Origin: Epiperipatus broadwayi
Lineage: Eukaryota; Onychophora; Udeonychophora; Euonychophora; Peripatidae
Reading direction: 5' to 3'
DNA: 64,000 nucleotides
Assembly: GCA_028023455.1 (NCBI GenBank)
Contig: JAQFVV010012435.1
Coordinates: forward strand, 2,916,001-2,980,000
In this document: positions 1-11,558 of the stretch, in pieces
Layout: every line of letters begins with the position of its first letter
Numbering within the stretch: the stretch's first letter is position 1
Made by a program: the position numbers and the translations under genes
Notes under the pieces: model-generated
Databases searched by the model: none
The model's input: the letters and a program-made list of their open reading frames with translations, nothing else
Told to the model about the DNA's origin: nothing

Positions 1-205
1 AGTGAACAATGGGAGCTAATGACAAACATGAGAAATTTCCATTAAAACGGCTAGTTAGTGAAATAACTCTAACAAAGAAATTGAAATTTGCAATCATATA
101 AAGAATGACCAATGAAACTGTGTAGAGAGTCGAAAGAAAAGAAATAATTGTCCAATAGCAGAAATTCAGAATGTAGATTGAATCCGCAAGATAAGGACCA
201 TAAAA

Positions 206-213
206 TATAAAAG
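206..213 (+). promoter_or_regulatory. TATA-box-like motif upstream of candidate exon
   Basis: A TATAAAAG motif followed by GGGGCGAAC stands out from the AT-rich background because of the GC-rich patch directly after it. Initiation would be expected about 30 bases downstream, near 235-240. The same layout (TATA box, then an AATAAA-like string near 350) is also typical of the LTR of a retrotransposon, so a solo-LTR reading is equally possible. I found no second LTR in the window. Confidence 0.3.
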
Positions 214-349
214 GGGCGAACTTTCTATTGTATTAGATTATTGAATTATTAGATTGAATTTGATATTGTGATTGAAATTTGATTCTGATTCAGTTCGGTG
301 ATTTATTCTTAATTTCATAGTCATATTATTAATATACGTCTAAAGTTAA

Positions 350-600
350 ATAAAACATAATGCTGCATTGTTAAACCCATCGTGTGAACAGCCGGCCGAA
401 TCCTTCCCTGCAATACCAACAGCAGACAGTTCGAATGTCGATCATGGTCATGTAAAACAAAAAGGAAATGGAGTGTCCACGGTGAAGCCCACAGGATCCC
501 AACGACATCGGAAAAAGTATCGCAAAGAGTTAGCGCTAACTGACCGAAGGAAATACTATCAGAAGCTACGCTCGGAACTATGCATAAAGGAGAAAGCTAG
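350..600 (+). CDS. Candidate exon, unknown protein (lysine/arginine-rich)
   Basis: The frame is open from 350 to a stop at 602-604, with clearly higher GC and more balanced codons than the surroundings. It has no ATG at its start; the longest reading begins at a TTG at 368. The C-terminal half (from about residue 42 of that reading) is basic and rich in K, R and Y, as in a nuclear or nucleic-acid-binding tail. The open frame runs into AG|GTAATA at 600/601, a good splice-donor match, so the stop just after it may lie in an intron. I do not recognise the protein. Alternatives are a gag fragment of an LTR element whose LTR would be 1-350, or chance. No partner exon was found. Confidence 0.28.
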
Positions 601-604
601 GTAA

Positions 605-968
605 TATTTATTTCATTTTTAATTCACTAATTAAAAGCCGTAATAATATATGGAATAATAAACTCTGAACTTTATGTTACGAATAATAATTACTAATTGT
701 CTTGAGCTCCATTACCCAGGGATTTTATTATGATTTCAAATATATTTGTGTGCGTATAATTATTTTCTAAATGTATGTATAATATGATATTTTGGTTGTA
801 TTAAATATTATCTAAACTTGAACAAAAGTGTAATTAATTATATTATAAGACCAAACGAAGTGAATAGTGTAAATGGAGACTTAATGGGTTAGTGATTCCT
901 TAAATTAAATAAAAAAAAAAAAGAAAGCGAGAAAATTAGCGCAGAGAAAGATTCGTAAATTGATTTTT
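605..968. other. AT-rich spacer, no feature seen
   Basis: If the donor at 601 is real this is intronic. It holds only short A/T runs, including an A-run near 910-922. Confidence 0.4.
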
Positions 969-1359
969 TTAGGTAGGTGGAGTATATATTTTATTGATTA
1001 TTGTAGCTGAGCTAGCGGGAGCAGGTACTAGATCGTATTGGTCAAGCAGACTTGTCGACAAAGGTCGGCTGGCGCCCATTGGATTTTTTCCTTTAAATAA
1101 ATAAAAAGTTTGATTGGCTAATGTGTAATCTAGTAAACGAGTATTAATGTTATTGGCAAATGTTTGCAAATGATATTGACCACTCTACCCGAGGCACCGA
1201 CAGCCCCGTGATAGGATTTTGTGTAAGAGGGAGGTACAAAGTTCTGATCGAGTCGTTATTATAAACATTAAATATTTTATTGATTTTATATAAATGATGT
1301 TTATAAAAATTTACATAGACGACGCAAAAGAGGTGTAGGTAGAATATAAAACAATCCAC
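969..1359 (-). pseudogene. Unrecognised coding-like stretch, two overlapping frames
   Basis: Two minus-strand open frames overlap by about 20 bases: 1150-1359 (upstream) and 969-1169 (downstream). Both are richer in GC and in P, S, T and L codons than the background. The second, 66 residues from a TTG, contains a GASRPLSTSLLDQYDLVPAP segment of normal protein complexity. The arrangement could be a single reading frame broken by a frameshift around 1160, or an exon with a boundary there. I recognise no family. Chance ORFs in AT-rich DNA are usually low complexity, which these are not, but the evidence remains weak. Confidence 0.22.
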
Positions 1360-1510
1360 TAGAATAAAACTACAAAATTTTTAAAAATGCCTATATAAAA
1401 TTGAAGATTAAAATAATTTGCTATAGCCAGCTTTGGCGTATTCTGCCATCTTCAATTTTATATAGGCATTTTTAAAAATTTTGTAGTTTTATTCTAGTGG
1501 ATTGTTTTAT
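1346..1510. repeat. Perfect inverted repeat, 63-bp arms
   Basis: Positions 1346-1408 and 1448-1510 are exact reverse complements by eye, separated by a 39-base loop. The arms contain no simple repeat. The transcript would fold into a long perfect hairpin. It could be a small foldback MITE, a recent inverted duplication or a hairpin RNA source. No matching target-site duplication was clear. Confidence 0.85.
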
Positions 1511-3228
1511 TATATGTATATTATTTGATATATATATATATAAGAACAACAGAAAAAAATGATTCCCAGAATACATTTCTTGCTAAATAAGTATTCTTCA
1601 GTTGGCCTAGCAAAATCTGTGAGAGAGGGAGGTTATAATTATGACTAAAGAAGGTAATAATATATATGGAGCAAAGAGACAATGTTAGATTATTGACTAC
1701 ATGAAGTTATATTTAATGAAGAACAGATTTATTAAATTTAAAATCTATATCTGGAATAAGAGTGATAATAATCTCTAGTCTAATAAAGAATTAAGAATAA
1801 TTATTAATATATTTATCTAAAGTTGATGGTGTCAAAAGTGTGAGAGCAGAAAGTTTGATTTTTTTATTATTATATTGAATATTTTTATATCCCACTTGAG
1901 AAAAAATGGTGTAGTAAATTAGACATCCAATGGAAGAAAAGCCTCAAAATGTAGATGACTTCATCTCAAAAAGAACCAAAAGTAGTCCCCTATTTTTTAA
2001 TGAATTATTATTGTGATAGTGTGACTAATATCTGAGTAAAGAATAGTCTTTCAGAGTGGCAAAAAGACCTACTAGTATTCAGATTCCAAAAAATGTGATT
2101 GTCAGAATATAAAAATTAGTAAGGAACTACATGATTATCATTGTCTAGCAACATTTTAATTGTAAAAAGGATTATAATACCTGTGTACAAACAACTTTTC
2201 AGGGAAAAAGCTCTTTTGTAGTCAAGTTACTTAATGAGAAAATATATCATTATATCATGTATCATTAATGGTCTCTATATACTACAATAAAAATTAAAAC
2301 AATCTCTTTATAGCACATATTTTGGACCTCTTATTTTTCAACTGCCTTAAAAGATTAACAATCTTCTCATTTGCATAACAATGTCATTGTTGTTTAAAAT
2401 CCAATAATAAAGTGATGAGTGAAACCTCACCAAAGGTTTAGTGCAATAATGTGGTAAATTACACAAATATAACTTGGATAATATATATTTTATATCTTTT
2501 CTCATAACAAATTTCAATTTACACCTATATAAGGAATATATGCTTAAATAATTTAAAGTGTTTGAAAAAAATATGGATTATAATAAAAAAACTTCATGAT
2601 TTGAAATCATTTCTATTGCTTTTTAATAATTTTATATGACATTTTATTATGCAGATTAAATTTGAAAGGATAAGAAAGGAATAATAATATTTATGTACTT
2701 TTAATGGAAATCAAAGAATATTTTTTAAAAACATGACTGCATACGGTGCTCTGAGATAAAAAAATGGTTGGTGGTATGTTGCAAACTTTATTTACAAATT
2801 GAATTTTATTGTTTAAATGTTAATCACATATAGTGGTCAAAGAGGAAAAAATGGTTGAATTACTATCATAAAATATATTAAATTTATGGATTTTAATGTT
2901 TTTTTATTTGTTATTTCCATTTTTATTTGTTTACATTTTTTTGCTAAGTATAATATAACCGAAGTCAAGTATAATGCTACAATATATATAGCTTACAGCT
3001 TTATTGTATACTCTTACTAATACAATACAATTTTTTGAACCTATAATTGCTATGTTGTTATTGTGTACTTTTAAAGACTAGATTAATTGTTTTATACATA
3101 TTTGTTTTGAATTATATATAATATATTTAAATTCAATGCTAACAGTGTTTTACAGTATATGTACTGAGTTTTTTTCAAATGTTCTTGCAACACCATTTTT
3201 AAATAAGTGCATGTGTTATATAGTGATT
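1511..3228. other. AT-rich spacer
   Basis: About 1.7 kb of AT-rich DNA with short A and T runs. No open frame of normal complexity, RNA gene or repeat match to the rest of the window was seen. Confidence 0.45.
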
Positions 3229-3492
3229 GAACAGGCAAAACTCTCCATACAAATTGCCCTACAGTGCAAACCAGAGTAATCAATGGGTTCCAGAAGGCTT
3301 GTGCATAAAATTCCCATTTAGTACATACTCATCCAATATCCCCAGACAAGTTTCTGGCTTGTGGCCTTTGTTAGTGAGGAGCCTTGGATCTGAAAGCACT
3401 GCACATAGATCTTAGGATCTATTGCAACCCTCTAGCAGTGACCCTTTATCTCTACTTAACTATGAAACGATGAGTCTTGAATTGAAATGGTG
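3229..3492 (+). repeat. Repeat family A, single partial unit
   Basis: Shares with the arrays at 10.4 kb and 27-29.6 kb an ordered series of landmarks: GGCAAAACTCTCCATACA, then AGTAATCAATGG, then TTGTGCATAAAATTCCC, then AGTTTCTGGCTTGTGG, then GATCTGAAAGCACTGCAC, then AACTATGAAACGATGAGTC. This copy holds roughly the first 60% of the ~453-bp unit in the plus orientation. No protein frame is conserved between copies. Confidence 0.8.
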
Positions 3493-3543
3493 ATCATTAA
3501 TGTTATATAATGATACAGTTTAGCTATTTACTACATAAACTTT

Positions 3544-4640
3544 AAAGCATTAACATGTAAATAAGCATTTATTTTATAGAGCTATGTTTTTATAAATTGT
3601 AATACATTAAAGATCAGCCTTTTAAGCTATTGTGCATGTGCTTTTTACAAGTGTTAATAATAAATGAATACTTTCATTCCCAACACAAGATATAGTATTT
3701 ATGAAAGAATAAAATGAATCCACTTATTTTTTCCAACCCAAATGCTTATATATGAGCAAATCTTAAGTATTGGAAATGAAAGTGTGAGGATAGACCACTC
3801 ACTTTAAATTACTGTTTATGATGTCTGAAGGAATGATGTTGACAAAATTTTCTAGAATTTACTAAACGTTATTCTCAAATGAAACTTAAACATATGTAAA
3901 TAAGCATTTATTTTATAGTGCTATGTTTTTATAAATTGTAATACATTAAAAATCAGCCTTTTAAGCTATTGGGCATGTGCTTTTTACAAGTATTAATAAT
4001 AAATGAATACTTTCATTCCCAACAGAAGATATAGTATTTATGAAATGAATCCACTTATTTTTTCCAACCCAAATGCTTATATATGAGCAAATCTTAAGTA
4101 TTGGAAATGAAAGTGTGAGGATAGACCACTCACTTAAGATTTGCCAATATATAAGCATTTGGGTTGGAAAGAATAAGTGGATTCATTTTATTCTTTCATA
4201 AATACTATATCTTGTGTTGGGAATGACAGTATTCATTTATTATTAACACCCGTAAAAAGCATATGCACAATAGCTTGAAAGGCTGATCTTTAATGTATTA
4301 CAATTTATAAAAACATAGCGCTATAAAATAAATGCTTATTTACATATGTTTAAGCTTTATTTGAGAGTGATGTTTAGTAAATTCTAGATAATTTCGTCAA
4401 TGTCATTCATTCAGACATCGAAAACAGTAATTTAAAGTGAGTGGTCTATCCTCACGCTTTCATTTCCAGTACTTATGATTTGCCCATATATAAGCATTTT
4501 GGGTTGGAAAGAATTAGTGGATTCATTTTATTCTTTCATAAATACTATATCTTGTGTTGGGAATGAAAGTATTCATTTATTATTAACACTCATAAAAAGC
4601 GCATGCACAATAGCTTAAAAGGCTGATCTTTAACGCATTA
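3544..4640. repeat. Repeat family B: two direct then two inverted 339-bp units
   Basis: Unit 1 starts near 3544 and unit 2 near 3884; two landmarks give a period of exactly 339 bases (3558 to 3897 and 3613 to 3952). At about 4135 the sequence turns around: 4135-4640 is the reverse complement of the same material, again nearly two units (4135-4460 and 4461-4640). The turn point falls inside a unit, so the arms meet at the same internal position on both sides. Copies differ by scattered substitutions and short indels. There is no conserved reading frame. Confidence 0.88.
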
Positions 4641-4648
4641 ACATGTCT

Positions 4649-5070
4649 AAATTGTAAGTTATAATATAAAACAGGACAGTGTGTTTTATACTAAAACTCA
4701 TGATGGAACTATATACTAGCATTAAATTTTGTATTAAATTGGAAAAACTGATACTGAAATATTTTAAAGACAACAAACCATGTATGGTATTGAAGCTATG
4801 GGTCACAACAATATATTCAAGTGGTTCACAAGATTTCATGATGGAAAGGAGAAAGGAAGACAACATATAAAAGTATGAAACATATTATCACATATTATAT
4901 TAATATACTACTACTTTAAAATTATTGTGGATAATAGCTAAGTAATGTTGCTACATAACATATGCACTTACTCAGAGATGGATTTGCAAAAGTCTTGAAA
5001 AAAAACAGACAGTTCACCTTTCTACTGAGATACAATGATATAGATCATTCTATATACATATAATTAATGT
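4649..5070. other. Spacer, no feature seen
   Basis: AT-rich. The short open frames on both strands around 4630-4870 overlap each other and lack any recognisable domain. Confidence 0.4.
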
Positions 5071-5239
5071 TTTGTGCATTTAGCAAAAAAGAATTATAAA
5101 TTTATAAAGTGTTTGGCTTACTGGACATGCTTTCGACATTAATAATCAGATTTATAGCTCTGACCATAAATGACCAAAACATGCTCCACAAGCCAAACAC
5201 TTTATAATTTTATTATCTTTTTTTATTAAATGCACAAAA
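5071..5239. repeat. Inverted repeat, ~49-bp arms (foldback element)
   Basis: Left arm 5071-5119 (TTTGTGCATTTAGCAAAAAA onward) pairs with right arm 5190-5239 with a few mismatches and a small gap. The loop is about 70 bases. This is the layout of a short MITE. The loop contains AGCTCTGACCATAAATGACC and no coding potential. Confidence 0.7.
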
Positions 5240-6039
5240 TACTTTTCAAATATAGAATTATGTTTAAATGAGAAAGTAAAAAGTCATATAAAATATTTAC
5301 CCTCTATGGTCAAAAAGCAATTCTAGCAGTGACCAGTATTCAATAATTGTAATTTTTGATAACAGAAAAAAAGAATCATTCTATCAAAGATTACCCCTCT
5401 TCACTACTACTTTTGAAAGAAGAATGCCATGCTTATTGTTTGCTGGATCCAATGCATTTCATTCACTTTATTCAGAGTATGACTTCCTGTGAAGTCTGGT
5501 TTTCACACTACCAAACTAACAACCAATATAATGATGTATGAATTAAATAAAAATGTATTACTTGTATTTCCAATGTTATTAATACTCTTCATGGTTTCTA
5601 CAATATATCGGGGGAGTTGGGAGTCAAGCATTAAAGCTTCATGGAAATGCAATTTGGTTCAATTACTTTTGATATTCAATTGTTATATCATATCCCAAGT
5701 TATGAATCATTTAATTATTTTTTTTCAACTTGTAAAAACTCTTCTTTTAGTATTTTATGGATATTAGTCTTAATAAAATTTGTCCCAAATATAAAATCTA
5801 TCAAAACATTATTTCATGCAGTAGAATTTAAAATAGTATTTATAATTTGGTATGTGGTTTACTTTTAAATAAATTTGACTGCAGTAAAGAGGCATATAAT
5901 TTACTTTTAAGTGAACAGTCACTATAATAAACAGAATGCAATTTTCACTTTTAATTTCAGTAGTGAGACAGGCTATTTCTGAGTAGAAAAAAATTCAAGA
6001 TGATTCACATATTATATTCATATATTGTTTCACCATGTG
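5240..6039. other. AT-rich spacer, only chance ORFs
   Basis: Two overlapping plus-strand frames near 5489-5868 are hydrophobic (L, I, F, Y rich) because of T-rich composition. No domain recognised. Confidence 0.4.
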
Positions 6040-6110
6040 CAGATTAGCATAATGGTACAGTAATAGATCTGAAAGCTCAACATGTGACTTTCGTTGCCCA
6101 ATTACTATGA
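6040..6110 (+). other. Possible degenerate tRNA-like module
   Basis: GATTAGCATAATGGTACAG resembles an internal A box, and about 35 bases later TGACTTTCGTTGCCC loosely resembles a B box. The arms do not pair well, so this is only a hint of a tRNA-derived retroposon. Confidence 0.25.
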
Positions 6111-7278
6111 ATTTTTAAGCAGAGTTAGTTTTTACACTTTGCTGTTTAATGCAATAATGACGTGTTAAATTTTTTTTAATCAGAGCTCAATCTAACACTT
6201 GTGGTACTCAGATACTCTGTGACTGCATGGATAATGAGTCATTTGACTATTTTTTTAAATATAGTATAATGCATCGGAGGTGCCTTAAACTCACTAGGAG
6301 AGATATCTCTGAATACACACAAATACATTTTTGATTTGAAAAAGATACAGGCCTCAGTATTAATTTTGTCTTCTGCGAGAGAAATAAAATAAAAAGAATT
6401 AAATAATTTTTATTATTAAAATTTTATGATTCTAAAGCAATTAACTTACTTAAAAGTTTTTTTTAATATTAAAGGTATATGAGATGTAAGTGAAATTATG
6501 GGTAATGATTAGTTTAAATATGTTATTTTATAGTTTTTTTTACAAAAGAGAAGTCTGATTGTAGCAGTAAAACCATTGGTTATGTTTTAAAATTCATATT
6601 TTTTGGCTAGTCTGGTTGAGTTTTAAATTTGGGGTAATTTTGATTATTTTATTGACTAGTTTAGCTTTAGGCTTTTAATGTTTGATTTATTATATATATA
6701 AAAAAATTTCAATATTTAAAACACATTTAAAATTTTGTTTCTCCACATGGTTTATTTTCAATAAATGCGATGCTAATAATTTTCTTATTTTACTCATTTG
6801 TCTATCATGTAAATTTTTTTAATGTTATCAACATTTGGTTTTAGTTATTCAATTAATGAAACCAGTTAACCATTATTAGAAATTAACATTAATTTAAATT
6901 TAGATAACATTAGTTCATTTTTAATCCCAGTTTATGCATGAATTAAAAACTGAATATATTTTTTCTATTAAATTTATGTCAATAATTGATTACTTAAAAA
7001 AATTCATTTTTTCTCCTCAAGTAGATGAGGATAAACATTGATTAATTTACTAATTAGTTTTCATTAGCATTTTGTATACTCATTCATTAGCGAAAGCAAA
7101 AAAAAAAGAAAGACGACTAACAGAATAAAATTAAGCAGACTGTAACTTCGGGAAAAAAATGAAATGATTATTTGTTAAGAAGATTGTGTGACATTAGAAC
7201 ACCAGAAATAGCAGTTTGAATTTTAAACAGAAATCATTAGCTTTCGTATCCCACCCTCTTCTATCAGTGAACTGTCCT
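6111..7278. other. AT-rich spacer
   Basis: No gene, RNA or repeat recognised. Many T and A runs. Confidence 0.4.
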
Positions 7279-7352
7279 GCGCGGTTTGGCGGAGTAGGTG
7301 CATCTTTTGACTTCGGATCCGAAGGTCGCATGATCTGGCAGTCGAACTTCTT
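7279..7352 (+). pseudogene. tRNA-Arg(TCG)-like sequence (tRNA-derived retroposon head or pseudogene)
   Basis: GACTTCGGATCCGAAG matches the anticodon arm of tRNA-Arg(TCG), whose loop CTTCGGA carries the anticodon TCG. Upstream, GGTTTGGCGGAGTAGGTGCA occupies the place of the D arm and A box. Downstream, GGCAGTCGAACTTC is a weak B box. The anticodon stem has a mismatch and the T arm is eroded, so it is not a working tRNA. tRNA-Arg-related SINEs are known from octopus; belonging to that group is a guess. A minus-strand open frame across it (7223-7405) is a shadow. Confidence 0.5.
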
Positions 7353-7494
7353 ATGGCAATTTTATCAGTGAACCAAATTACACAAGAGAATATAACTTTG
7401 GCCAAATATTATTGAGAAAAACAAAATCTTTTATTTTATTTATTTAACTTAATACACTGTACAGGCTTACACACACCTGCACATATAGTGCAAT

Positions 7495-7792
7495 ATATAA
7501 GGGATTCGAATTAAGACTTTCACAGAACCCTCAACTCTCCATGCCATCTCATATTGCTAAGCCACCTGATCACACACATGTTGAAAATATTATGTGTGTA
7601 ATCAGGTGGGCCAGAAAATATGAGATGGCATGGAGGTCTCACACTTTTACACGACCCTTAACTCTCCATGCTATTTCATATTGCTGTCCCACCTGATCGC
7701 ACACATGTATGTGGTCAGGTGGGTCAGCAATATGAGATGGCATGGAGAGTTGAGGATTGTGTAAAAGTCTGAGTTTGAATCCCTTATATATT
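7495..7792. repeat. Repeat family D: four alternating inverted segments
   Basis: Four segments of the same short repeat alternate in orientation: reverse 7497-7585, forward 7590-7636, reverse 7637-7707, forward 7710-7790. The outermost arms carry GGGATTCGAATT on the left and GAGTTTGAATCCC on the right, both B-box-like (GGTTCRANTCC), so the unit is probably derived from a tRNA-like RNA. Shared core words are CCATGCCATCTCATATTG and CCACCTGATCACACACATG. The same family recurs at 45.6, 49.8 and 50.3 kb. Confidence 0.8.
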
Positions 7793-7939
7793 TATTTATC
7801 TAAATAAAATTTGTTTTAAAGTGTACATAGCAAGTTAAGTTTTCATTCTGGTTAATTTGAAAATATATTTTAAAGATAAATAACAATAACCATATAGTTT
7901 TATTGTTTAAGATTTCTTAAAAAATTCAACTGATGGAAA

Positions 7940-8015
7940 TGTCAGAATAGGAATCGAACTAAGGCTGTAGCTTTAAAGTGTGGCAATCTACTCATACACT
8001 AAACCACACAAGTCT
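7940..8015 (-). other. tRNA-like module, minus strand
   Basis: Read on the minus strand, TGTGGTTTAGTGTATGAGTAG resembles a D arm with A box, and AGTTCGATTCC about 40 bases later is a near-perfect B box. The anticodon arm is not clear. Probably the head of a tRNA-derived SINE. Confidence 0.45.
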
Positions 8016-8267
8016 AAAAAATCATAATAATAAAATGTATTTGTATCAGTACACTTGCTCTATCACTCAGCAATCAATTTATCTACTATATATACACATC
8101 GATTATTTGAAGTTTTGTGACAGTGATATTTTTTTGATAGATATATGGTGAAATATTTTTATCTAAGTTGAATTGTTTTTTTTTAAAATCTAACCTTATT
8201 TATAATCTTCTGTTAGTATTAACATACAGGTTAGTATAGAACATAACATTTCAAGTATTATTTTATT

Positions 8268-8287
8268 CCTCTCTCTCTCTCTCTCTT
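8268..8287 (+). repeat. (CT)n microsatellite
   Basis: About ten CT units. Confidence 0.9.
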
Positions 8288-8369
8288 ACGTGTTGATGGC
8301 CTGACCAATGAAGGTGCAAGCAAGATATAGAATTGGTGATCATTAGATTTGAGAAAACTGAATTTAAAG

Positions 8370-8480
8370 TGGCATTTAATTTATTTGATTAGATAATCAT
8401 CTTAAAACTCACTTTTTATGACTCTAAGGGGCCATGTTTGATTCCCATACCACTGATTAGGGCAGCAACACTGAAGAAGA
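8370..8480 (+). mobile_element. SINE-like retroposon, family E
   Basis: CATGTTTGATTCCCATACC is a good B box. Upstream, ATAATCATCTTAAAACTCAC aligns with the copy at 35.7 kb, and the tail CTGATTAGGGCAGCA matches CTGGTCATGCCAGCA there. This shared order of A region, B box and tail defines a tRNA-derived SINE with copies at 8.4, 34.8 (minus) and 35.7 kb. Confidence 0.5.
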
Positions 8481-8836
8481 GAGGATAAAATATTCCTCAA
8501 ACTCTTGTGCTTTGAGAAGTAATCAGTATGATAATACTAATAGTTCTCTTTCAAGATAATTTTATTTGACCTATAAGTGAGTTACAAAAAAAAAAAAAAT
8601 AAAAAATAAAAAAATAACAAGAAATATCTAGTCGAGGTTACAGGGTGGTATATACAGAGAAGAAATGATTCAAAAGTCAGTAGAATATAACCTGTGGATG
8701 CAAGGTGAATATTAATCATCTAGTCTATAACGAAATACCTTTGTTAGTAAACCCTGTTTTGGCAAGTTATGGTTGGAGGGTTTTATTAAATCATAATAAG
8801 ATATTAAGTCATAATAAATATTTTCATATAAATTAT

Positions 8837-10005
8837 TTAGGGGTTGGTTGGAGAGGTGCTGTTTAGACCAGTTGTGAATTCCCATGTTAATATGGCCAGG
8901 TATGGATCGGCCTCTCTCTTGTCTGTTTCTTGGATATTTTTAATTATGCTGAGAAAGCAGTTATTGATTTCGTTAAGCGGTAATTTTTGAAAAATCACCT
9001 TGCATCTGGTCAACCAGATGGCAAAGTTTATGTAGGTGGCGAGCCTGATTTCAGCGAAAATGCCTCTATTTAAAACCCCTTCAAGAGATGTTAGATCTGG
9101 ACCATTATTATCAATGTGTTTCTGGAAGTTTTGTCTTAGTCCCTGCCAGACCGGACAAAGGCGAAGGATATGGTCCATATCTTCTGGGCTGGAAAGACAG
9201 AGACAACATATGGGATCTATGCGGAAGCCTCTTCTATTAAGAAATATAGCAGTGGAGAGGCTACCAAGGTTAATTTTGAGAAGAAAGTCTGTGTGTTTAG
9301 GTGCTAGTTTCAATCTACGGGCTAGTTTGCGCAGTTTGTTTATGTTGATGGGGAGGTAAGTGTGTGCCTTCTGGGTATTTGAGTTGGATAGGTTGAAGGC
9401 TTCCCAATAGGTTATTTTTGAATTGAACATGGTCGCGGAAGGTACTATGTGCATAAAAATGTATGATATCTGCATTTGTAGCCAGATGGGAGTGAACCTC
9501 TGAGGGGGCGGTCTATCAGTGGGAAGCACTTGCTCTTTGGGAAGCAGACATTGGAAGGTCCTGCAATCAGAATAAAGTTTATGGATCATATTGTAGGTTC
9601 TCTGTATTGCGAATACCTTTATTGAATGCAGTCCCAGTCCATTCATGTCTCTTGGCTTTTGAAGGTCTGAGACTGATAAATGATTTGCGCCCACCTCTAC
9701 AGAGTCGCAGACAATGGGATTCTACTTTTTTAATGAAAGCTTCTGTTGGTTTAAAACCTGCAAGATAATATATAATCTTGGGGAGTATGAGGGAGTTTAA
9801 GAGTGAAACCTTTCCAAATGTAGATATATATATTCTTGAGAGGCATGTTATGATGATGTCTATTTTGTTTAGTAGTCTTCGTTGTGTTTCCATCCTCATT
9901 GCTGTAGGGGATAGTGACATATTGAATCCCAAGAAAGGCTGAGGCATAGCTTGTAATGAACCTGTTATCCTGTTAGCTGTTTTGATATTCCAAATGGCTG
10001 ATGTA
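8837..10005 (-). mobile_element. LINE 3' end: RT C-terminal region with zinc knuckle (L1/Tx1-like?)
   Basis: Two minus-strand frames form one broken ORF. The upstream frame (9579-9947, open a little further to about 10005) contains the post-RT segment with GKVSLLNSLILPKIIYYLAG, typical of L1/Tx1/R-type LINEs. A frameshift near 9660-9690 leads to the second frame (8837-9694, 285 aa), which continues with a GLGL motif and then a CLCLSSPEDMDHILRLC knuckle (C-x2-C-x8-H-x4-C) like the zf-RVT domain. The frame then stays open for about 100 residues to its stop at 8837. The catalytic RT core (FADD-type box) and everything upstream are missing, so this is a 5'-truncated dead copy. The assignment to LINEs is firm; the clade is not. 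Confidence 0.72.
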
Positions 10006-10409
10006 TTTAAAAGGGTAAAAAATAAAATTTATACTTCTCTAAAAATATCTACCAAGCCAACTAGTTGATGGAAATAGTCTAACTTATAACTAATGGCACC
10101 CATATCTGGGTAAAGAGAAGTAAAATGCTTATTAACAGTATTCAGTTTATTAGTCAAAAGCAGAAATCTAATTTTTGGAAAATAATATGATTTGGTATTA
10201 ATAAATACTGAAAAAATGATGAAAACTTATGTAAGAGATTATGACCTGAGCCAACTGATTAAGTATGAAGAACTTCTTTAGGGTATTTGTCATTTTCAGA
10301 TGTCTTTATTCATAATTTTCTTTAATATGAATTGGAATAGAAATTTAAAAGTGTGTGCGTATTTATAGAGCAAATCCCAAAAGCCAAACTAGTAATTTTA
10401 ATAAAAATG
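10006..10409. other. Spacer, no feature seen
   Basis: AT-rich. May include further decayed LINE sequence but no motif is legible. Confidence 0.35.
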
Positions 10410-11030
10410 ATATATCACCTGATCACTACTACTTATGCTTACACAAGTTTCTAAAATAGTAGCAACCCTCCTCATACAATAGCACCATGTATGGCAAATC
10501 ATAATAATCAATGAATGCTAGAAGGTTTGTGCATCAAGTTCCCCATCTAGTGCTTCCTCATCCAATATTCCAAGACTAGTTTCTAGCTTGTGATCCATAT
10601 CAGTGAAGAGCCATGGATCTGAGAGCATTACACCTAGATCTTTGAATGTAATGCAACACTCCAGTAGCCATGTTTACCTTTTTAGTTAACTATAAAGGTA
10701 TGCGTCCAAAATGAAAACACAATAATGTCTTCAATCCAAACTCATTCATTTGTGTAATCATACAGATCAGAACCCAGTTCAGTATCTATACAATTTGGTG
10801 TCTTTAGATTTTAAAGCCATAGTTACTATCATTCTTTGGTCAGTATTAGTATTAAACCACTAAAATATCACATAATCACTTCTTTTGCTTGCACTATCTG
10901 CTAAAATAGTAGCATCTTTCTCCATGCAAGAATGCCACCCAGTGCAAGGCATAATAATCAATGGATGCAAAAAGTTTTGTGATTTTGTAATATACATTGA
11001 TTACTATGGCTTACACTAGATGGCACTTTA
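10410..11030. repeat. Repeat family A: 1.2 direct units then a short inverted piece
   Basis: ATCACCTGATCAC at 10414 recurs as ATCACATAATCAC at 10867, a period of about 453. The second unit is broken off near 10985, and 10988-11030 then runs in the opposite orientation (TTGATTACTATGGCTTACAC is the reverse complement of the AGTAATCAATGG landmark region). So even this small copy ends with an orientation switch. Confidence 0.8.
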
Positions 11031-11040
11031 TAAGAAAACG

Positions 11041-11418
11041 ATTACACCGATTTACAATTAAATTACTAGCCAAAATTAATTTACAAATTATTACCATTAG
11101 TTGCCCTGCAAATGCAAATTAACACAATATTCTATAATTTAAAATTACATTTGAATTACCTTTTATATCAAAATAATTTTTAGCTTCAGAATCATAAATC
11201 TTTATTAAGAGAAATTCTTCAAATTTTCGTTTAACCCTTTTAGAAATGTTGTTTATATCAATGATAATTAGAATATCAGTTGAAATTATAGAAAGATAGG
11301 GTGATATTTATTGTTTTATTCTGTGTTACTTTACACTTGAAAAGCCTGCTTAGGAAAATTATTGATAGTGGATTTTTAATTTAATTTTGGCTATTAATTT
11401 AATTGTAAATTGGTGCAC
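11041..11418. mobile_element. MITE-like foldback element, ~40-bp terminal inverted repeats
   Basis: Left arm 11043-11083 and right arm 11378-11416 are near reverse complements (core CCAATTTACAATTAAATTA). The inside is about 295 bases of AT-rich non-coding DNA. Size and layout fit a non-autonomous DNA transposon. The superfamily is unknown. Confidence 0.55.
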
Positions 11419-11558
11419 TTAATTTATGTGCATAGTATTTTTTCAAGGCATAATCACTCAAGATAATCGTTTAATTATTATAACCAAATAAAATTATCTT
11501 GTAGAGTGTTATATATATATATATAAATAAATAAATGTCCGCTAATATTAATAATACA

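Noticed and set aside
9036-9359. Plus-strand 107-codon frame
   Set aside because: Shadow of the LINE ORF on the minus strand.
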